From Desmonostoc muscorum LEGE 12446 (GTDB lineage Bacteria; Cyanobacteriota; Cyanobacteriia; Cyanobacteriales; Nostocaceae), in NCBI RefSeq assembly GCF_015207005.2, contig NZ_JADEXS020000001.1:8145001-8209000 (forward strand): a stretch of DNA of 64,000 nucleotides. Reading direction: 5' to 3'. A program made the translations under genes and the position numbers. The notes below the pieces were generated by a model. That model saw only the letters and a list, made by a program, of their open reading frames with translations, did no database searches and was not told where the DNA came from. Shown one piece after another: positions 35,101-41,100 of the stretch (position 1 is its first letter; the number at the start of each line of letters is the position of its first letter).

Positions 35101-38100
35101 AATGTTAATGTCTCCTGCGGCGTTGACACTGGCATCATTGGCGATGGAGGCTTCGATGGTGTTGTTAATGGTGTTATCCGAGCCAGCCCCAGCACCAGAC
35201 GCAGCTAAAGCTGTTTGACCGCTGGCGCCGGAGATAGTGCCTGCGATGGTTAAAGCATTAATCTTGGCAGTAGACTTGGCAGTGACTTCTACACTACCCG
35301 AAGCTGTGACGTTAGAGCGATTAATTGTCGCCTTGACTGTATTATCGATGTCATTTTCGGCGATCGCAGCTCCAAAGGTCAGGGCAGCACCAGTGGTTGA
35401 ACCTAGAGCCACACCAATGGCCACGCCTCCGGCATCTGCCTTAATTGTGGATTTGTCAGTTGCAGAAAGTTTGACATTTCCACTGGTATTAACAGTTGCA
35501 CCATTTTTGATTGCCGCCTCAATTTCGGAGACAATAATATTACCAGAGCCAGCACCCGCACCTGCAAAGGCACCCGCTAAACCTGTAGCACTACCAGCGC
35601 CCGATACAGAGCCTCCCATCGACAGCGCCCTGATATTTGCTGTTGATGTCGCTGTTACCTCAACACCGCTCAAGGAGGAAACTGTAGAGTTATCAATGTA
35701 TGCTTTGACTGTATTGGCTCGATCGCGCTTGCCAATCTTGTTGATGGATGCCGACACTCCCACAGAACCAGCCCCGCCAGTTTGACCGCCAAAGGCGAAG
35801 GCGAATCCAAAACCACCTGCATCGGCTTCAATCTCAGAATTGTCTTGAGCAAACAGTTTCAGGGATTTGGTACTGTTCTTGTTAGCAACAACACTGCCGT
35901 TTTCGATGAAGGCAGCAACAGTATTAAGCACTGTATTCCCCGAACCGGCTCCGGCTCCTGCCACACTGATGCTACTGGTTGCGCCAGCAGTACCAGCTAA
36001 GCTACCGCCAATAGTCAGGGCAAAAATCTTTGATTGGGCGATTGCGCTCAGTTCAACGCCACCAGAAGCAGAGACGCTTTGATTAACTTTTGAATTGTCA
36101 ATGTAAGACCGGACTGTATTTGTAATGTCGTTTCTCGCCGCCGAGAAGCCAAATGTGACAGCAGTTGTGTTTCCTCCGCCTAAGGTGGCAATACCAAACC
36201 CAAAAGCTCCACCAATGGCGTAAATCTCAGAGGTATCATCTGCTATCAGTTTCAAGTCACCTCTGGCATTCACTGTGGCATTCTTCAAATAAGCTTCAGT
36301 GGTGTTTTCAATGAAGTTTAGCGACACGGAACCTGCAACATTTGCTGAGAAGCTGCCATCTGGGTTTGTGGTTTTAGAACCAGCTAAACCGACTGAACCA
36401 GCGATAATCCGGGAATCTTCATCGGTTTTGAGTGTAATATCGTCTGCTTGTGTAGTCGCACCGGAAATAAAAGCTAGGGTATTTTGTTTAACTTGGTTAT
36501 AGCTAAATGAGCCAAACAAACCGAGATTTGGTGACTTTTGGCTACCAGTGCCGATCGCATAACCACCAGAGAAAGCACCGATATAAGTGTCATTAATCGC
36601 ATTCAGCGAAATATTATCTGATGCTTGGATTGTGCCAGTGTCATTGATGTAAGCCTGAGCGGTGTCATCTACGACATTCACAGCCACGTTTCCAGAAACA
36701 TTAACGCCGTAATCTTCAGCATTGTCTTCTACAGGATTATCGGCACTGCTGGAACCAGCCACAGAGAATACCCAGAGATTGCCTGTATTCTTGGCTTTGA
36801 TATCAATGTCGCCAGTGACATTAATCGAGCCATTGTTTAGTACTTGAGTAGCATCATCCTGGTCTTTACCAAGAATTGCTTTGGTGGTGCGACCAATGGA
36901 GTTAACACCAACAGTTAAACCGACTCCGATACTTTCGGTTGCTTGCACCGAGCCAACAACATTAATTCGGGTATTATTACTTTCAGCTTTAATCCCAATC
37001 GCCCCACCTGTAATGGTAGCGCCGCTTTCAATTTGGGCAATGGTCTTACTGGTTTGTCCCAATCCCACAGCACTACCACTAAACCCAAATCCTTCAGCAT
37101 CACCACCAGATTGAACTAGGTCAAAGGAGAAAATATCTTCTTTGGCTCTCACCAACAGGGCTTTCTTCTTATTGTCCTCAACAATGCCCGTATCGCCTAA
37201 CGCCCCTGTGTGGATGAATGCCCCATCTTCAATTCTAGCGGTTGTGGTGTTATTCATAATTTCCACCAGCAAGGAGACACCCAAGCCATTTTTAGAGCGG
37301 TTGCCAAAAATATTAAATGCCTCTGTTGGATCTCCCTTCTTCTTAGAAAAGATCCGACTCTTGTCAAGTGGGTCAACAGCTAAATCTAAATTGAGGATGC
37401 CTGCTCCATTCACCAGTGTCATATCGGTTTTGGCATCCACAAGCACAGACTGGAATTGAGTTCGTTTTGCGACAGTCTGGTTAATCTTCGCACCCTTGCC
37501 AATGATGGCTTCCGAGGTGTTGTTGTACAAAGAGAATGAACCTGAGAAGGCAAGTCCAAAATCACCGCCTAAGATTTGCCCTGGAACGATTTTTGCTTTC
37601 TTTACAGGGTCTGTTTCTTTAATGAAGTCCGCTTCTGTTGATTTCTTACCTTTGTTCTTGGTGGTTATAAAGGTATTGAACATGCGATTGGGAATGCCTA
37701 AGTTACCACTGAAGAGAACATCCACAAGCAGCACACCCAAATTACCAGTTGCATTTATCGGATCGTCTTTGAAATTAAAATCTTTTTGGTAATCGAACAA
37801 AAATGGATAAATGACTTTAGATGTCACTTCCAGTTTGCCCGCCGCATCGATGGTCGCTCCATCATCAACGATCGCCCGGACTGTATTAGTATAGAATCCC
37901 AGTCCCACGGAAACTCCGATCGCCAACCCCGCCTCGTCTTTCCCAGTTGAGGAATCAGCAAAGGTCTGAAACTTTTGTTTTGCCGAGGCAGCAACAGTTA
38001 CATTGGTTCCAGAGCTCAGCACCGCCGTGCTACCCACCTTGGCTGTGACTTCATGTTTAAAGATATTTAAACCCAATCCCACACCCACAGATAGAGTGTT

Positions 38101-41100
38101 TGTTCCCTGTGCATCCAGTCCTTGAAAGCGGCTCTTAATTTCTGTACCTTGTTGGTCATTGAAATTTTTACCTTTGAGCAAATCCTTGGTTGCAGCTGGC
38201 TGAAATATTTCGGGGGCAATTGAGCCTAATGCCACTGGATTTGCCAGGAAATCCCGAATCTTGGGATTGGAACCAAGCGCTCCTTTAGAAAAGGCTTTGT
38301 CGCTGGCTTCTTCTAAATTGGCGATTACCGAGATCCCCTGAGTTTCATTGGGACGCTTGTAGGTATGTGCTGTACCTGTTGCCGAACTTGCGTCAATCTC
38401 AATCGGCGTGGCATTAATGGCTTCTGGTAAAGATTCTGTCAGCTGAATTGTATCTTTGTCGATGACAACCACATGGTAATAAGTGCTGTCTTCTAAACCA
38501 TCAATAGCTGTGTCATAAGCCTTAACTGGGCGCAATACAGCCAGGTTGTGTATCGTGCCTAGTTCTTCTCCTGTTTGCAGAGTGGGTGTCTCTATGTTGA
38601 TAGCGGTATTACTTAAGGCATTTGCCTGGGATGTCGCTAACTTAACTGTGTTGGCATCAACTTTGATTACCCAGTAGTCTTGATTTACTTGCAATCCATC
38701 AATGGCTTTCGCTTTCTCGCCCAAAAAGCCAATTTGGTAGGTTACTTTATCTCCTGTGACCAAACCGTGGTTAGCGACGGTAATGGTATCGTTAGCAAAA
38801 TCGACATCCTTGTTGGCTCCCGGTTCAAAGGATAGGCTAACGGGCAGATTTTCTATTGTGGAGAATGTGGGGTCAACTTGATAGAAGATTGAATCTCCGG
38901 TTTGGAAACCGTGATTGGCAATCTTAAAGGTGTTCTTATCGCTATTAACAATTGCGTTATCTGTGGGGTCAAATTGAATCGGACTTTCGGCGTAAGTAAA
39001 GGAGTGGGCAGTACCAGTTCCCAAACTACTAAATGTCACCTTATTGCCCTTCTGAGCATCACCAAAGGTATTGGCTAACTGAATTCTGTTGTCATCCAAC
39101 ACAATTGCAAAGTAGCCCCGGCCGCTGGTCAAACCACCGATCGCCGTACCTCCCGAACCCGCCAGATAATTGACTACCTCACCTGTAGCAAAACCGTGGT
39201 TGGCAATGGTAATTTCACTATTGGCAAGGTTGACAACGCTTGTTGCGGAAGCATTAAAGGTTTTTTGTTCTCGATCTAACTTCAGGAAGTTGAACAAATG
39301 TGCTGAGGTTGGGGTAAACAGATGATTAGCACCTGTTCCTAAAGCCCCACTCACGAAGTCGATGTCTGGCTGATTTTGGTTTGCTTTCTCGGCAGTAGTG
39401 GCTAACTGGAATGTGTTGCTATCTACCACAATGACGTAGTACTTAGTACCGCTGGTGAGGGAAGCGATCGCAGTTCCTGCGGGGTCGCTGGTGTAGGTTA
39501 TCTCCTGACCAGTCTTAAAGCCGTGATTGACAACGGTAACCTTGTCTGTAGCAGGGTCGATGGCTGTAGTTGGATTAAACTTCACAGCATCGGAAACTGG
39601 GTTGAGCGAGTGATTGCTACCCGTACCCAAAGCACCGCTCTCAAATACAATGTCTGCATCGCCTTGAATTGCCTTTTGTTCTGTAGAAGCTAGCTTGAAG
39701 GTGTTGGCATCTACATAAATGGCGTAATAACGACCGCGATCGGTCAGGGAATTAATCTTTGTGCCTGTGGGATCTTTGAAGTAAATAACCTCTTGACCCG
39801 TCCTCAGTCCGTGATTATTCAGAGTGAACTTGTCAGCACCAGTATCAATTGCCGCAGCCGGGTCAAATTTCCGGGCTTGAGTTCCTAGCGCTCCTGGCTC
39901 AAATGTAATGTCTGCTAATCCCTCGGCTGCCCTGTCAAGGGTTGATGCTAGCTTGATGGTTTTATCGTCAACAACGATCGCGTAATACTCACCTTGGTTT
40001 GTTAAGTAACCAGCTTCATCACTATCTCCATCGGTAAAATAAGTTACCTGTTGGCCAGTGGTCAAGCCATGATCGTTAGTGAAGGTGATAGTTTCATTGT
40101 CGGTATTAATGGCTGTGGAGGGGTCAAATTCTATGCCATCTTGGGGGCTAAAACTATGCAAGACACCACTATTCAGTCCTGTGTTGTCGATATCAAGAGC
40201 TAACCCTTTGGTCAATTTGAAAGTATCTTCATCAACAACCAAGACGGTGTAGGTATCTCCATCATTCAGACCAGCAATTTTGGTGCCCCCACCGCTGCTG
40301 TAGACGATTTGATCGCCAGTCGTTAATCCATGCTTTGTACTCTTGATTGTGTCTTTGGAAGCATCTACTTGGGACAGATCGATTGTCTTACCGACTGTGG
40401 AACCAGCAGCGGTGATATTACCATTAACGGTACTTTCAATAGTTGTATTATCCCAGTTGACACCAAATCCGAGACTGGCGGTGCCATTGATGAAAATGGC
40501 AGTAATGGCCTTGGCTTCACTAGCAACTTTGCCATTGGCGTCAACAGTCACGTTGCCGCCTGCTGTAATCGAAGAACCACTATCTAAAGTTGCTTTTGAG
40601 GTTGTGACTGTATTGGCAAACGCCAGCGAACCTCCTCCTTCATTTAAATTTGCCGGGGTATCAAAGAACTCATTGACGTTGCCGAAAACCGTGGCGCTAA
40701 CTTTAGCATTGGTTTGGCCTTTGGAGGTAATGCTGACATCACCACCGGATGTAATGGTGGTGTTGCCCTTAATCATAGTTTGAGCATCGCCCACTGCCCG
40801 ACCATAAGCAATGGCAACGCGGCTGAGAGGATTGATAGTATTGATTGTGGTAATCGCCTGGACGCTACCATCTGCGATCGCAGTTGAACCAATGGTAACT
40901 TTGCTACTTCCGGCGATCGCACTATTATTAACCGTCACCCCAGCAGTAGAATTCGCCACCTGGATCGAAACCGGAAGCAGTAAATTTTGCAACTGATACA
41001 ACGGTGCTTCTACGAAGGGTGCAATAATCGCTTTCTGCACCCAAGCAGGAGCCTGGGCAAAGGGATTATCGTCTTTAGATGTTGCTAGTAGTGAAACTTC

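Noticed and set aside
32000..36250. CRISPR-like regularity of repeated DNA.
   Set aside because: The period is about 369 bp, the units are coding and degenerate, and there are no short identical repeats with unique spacers.
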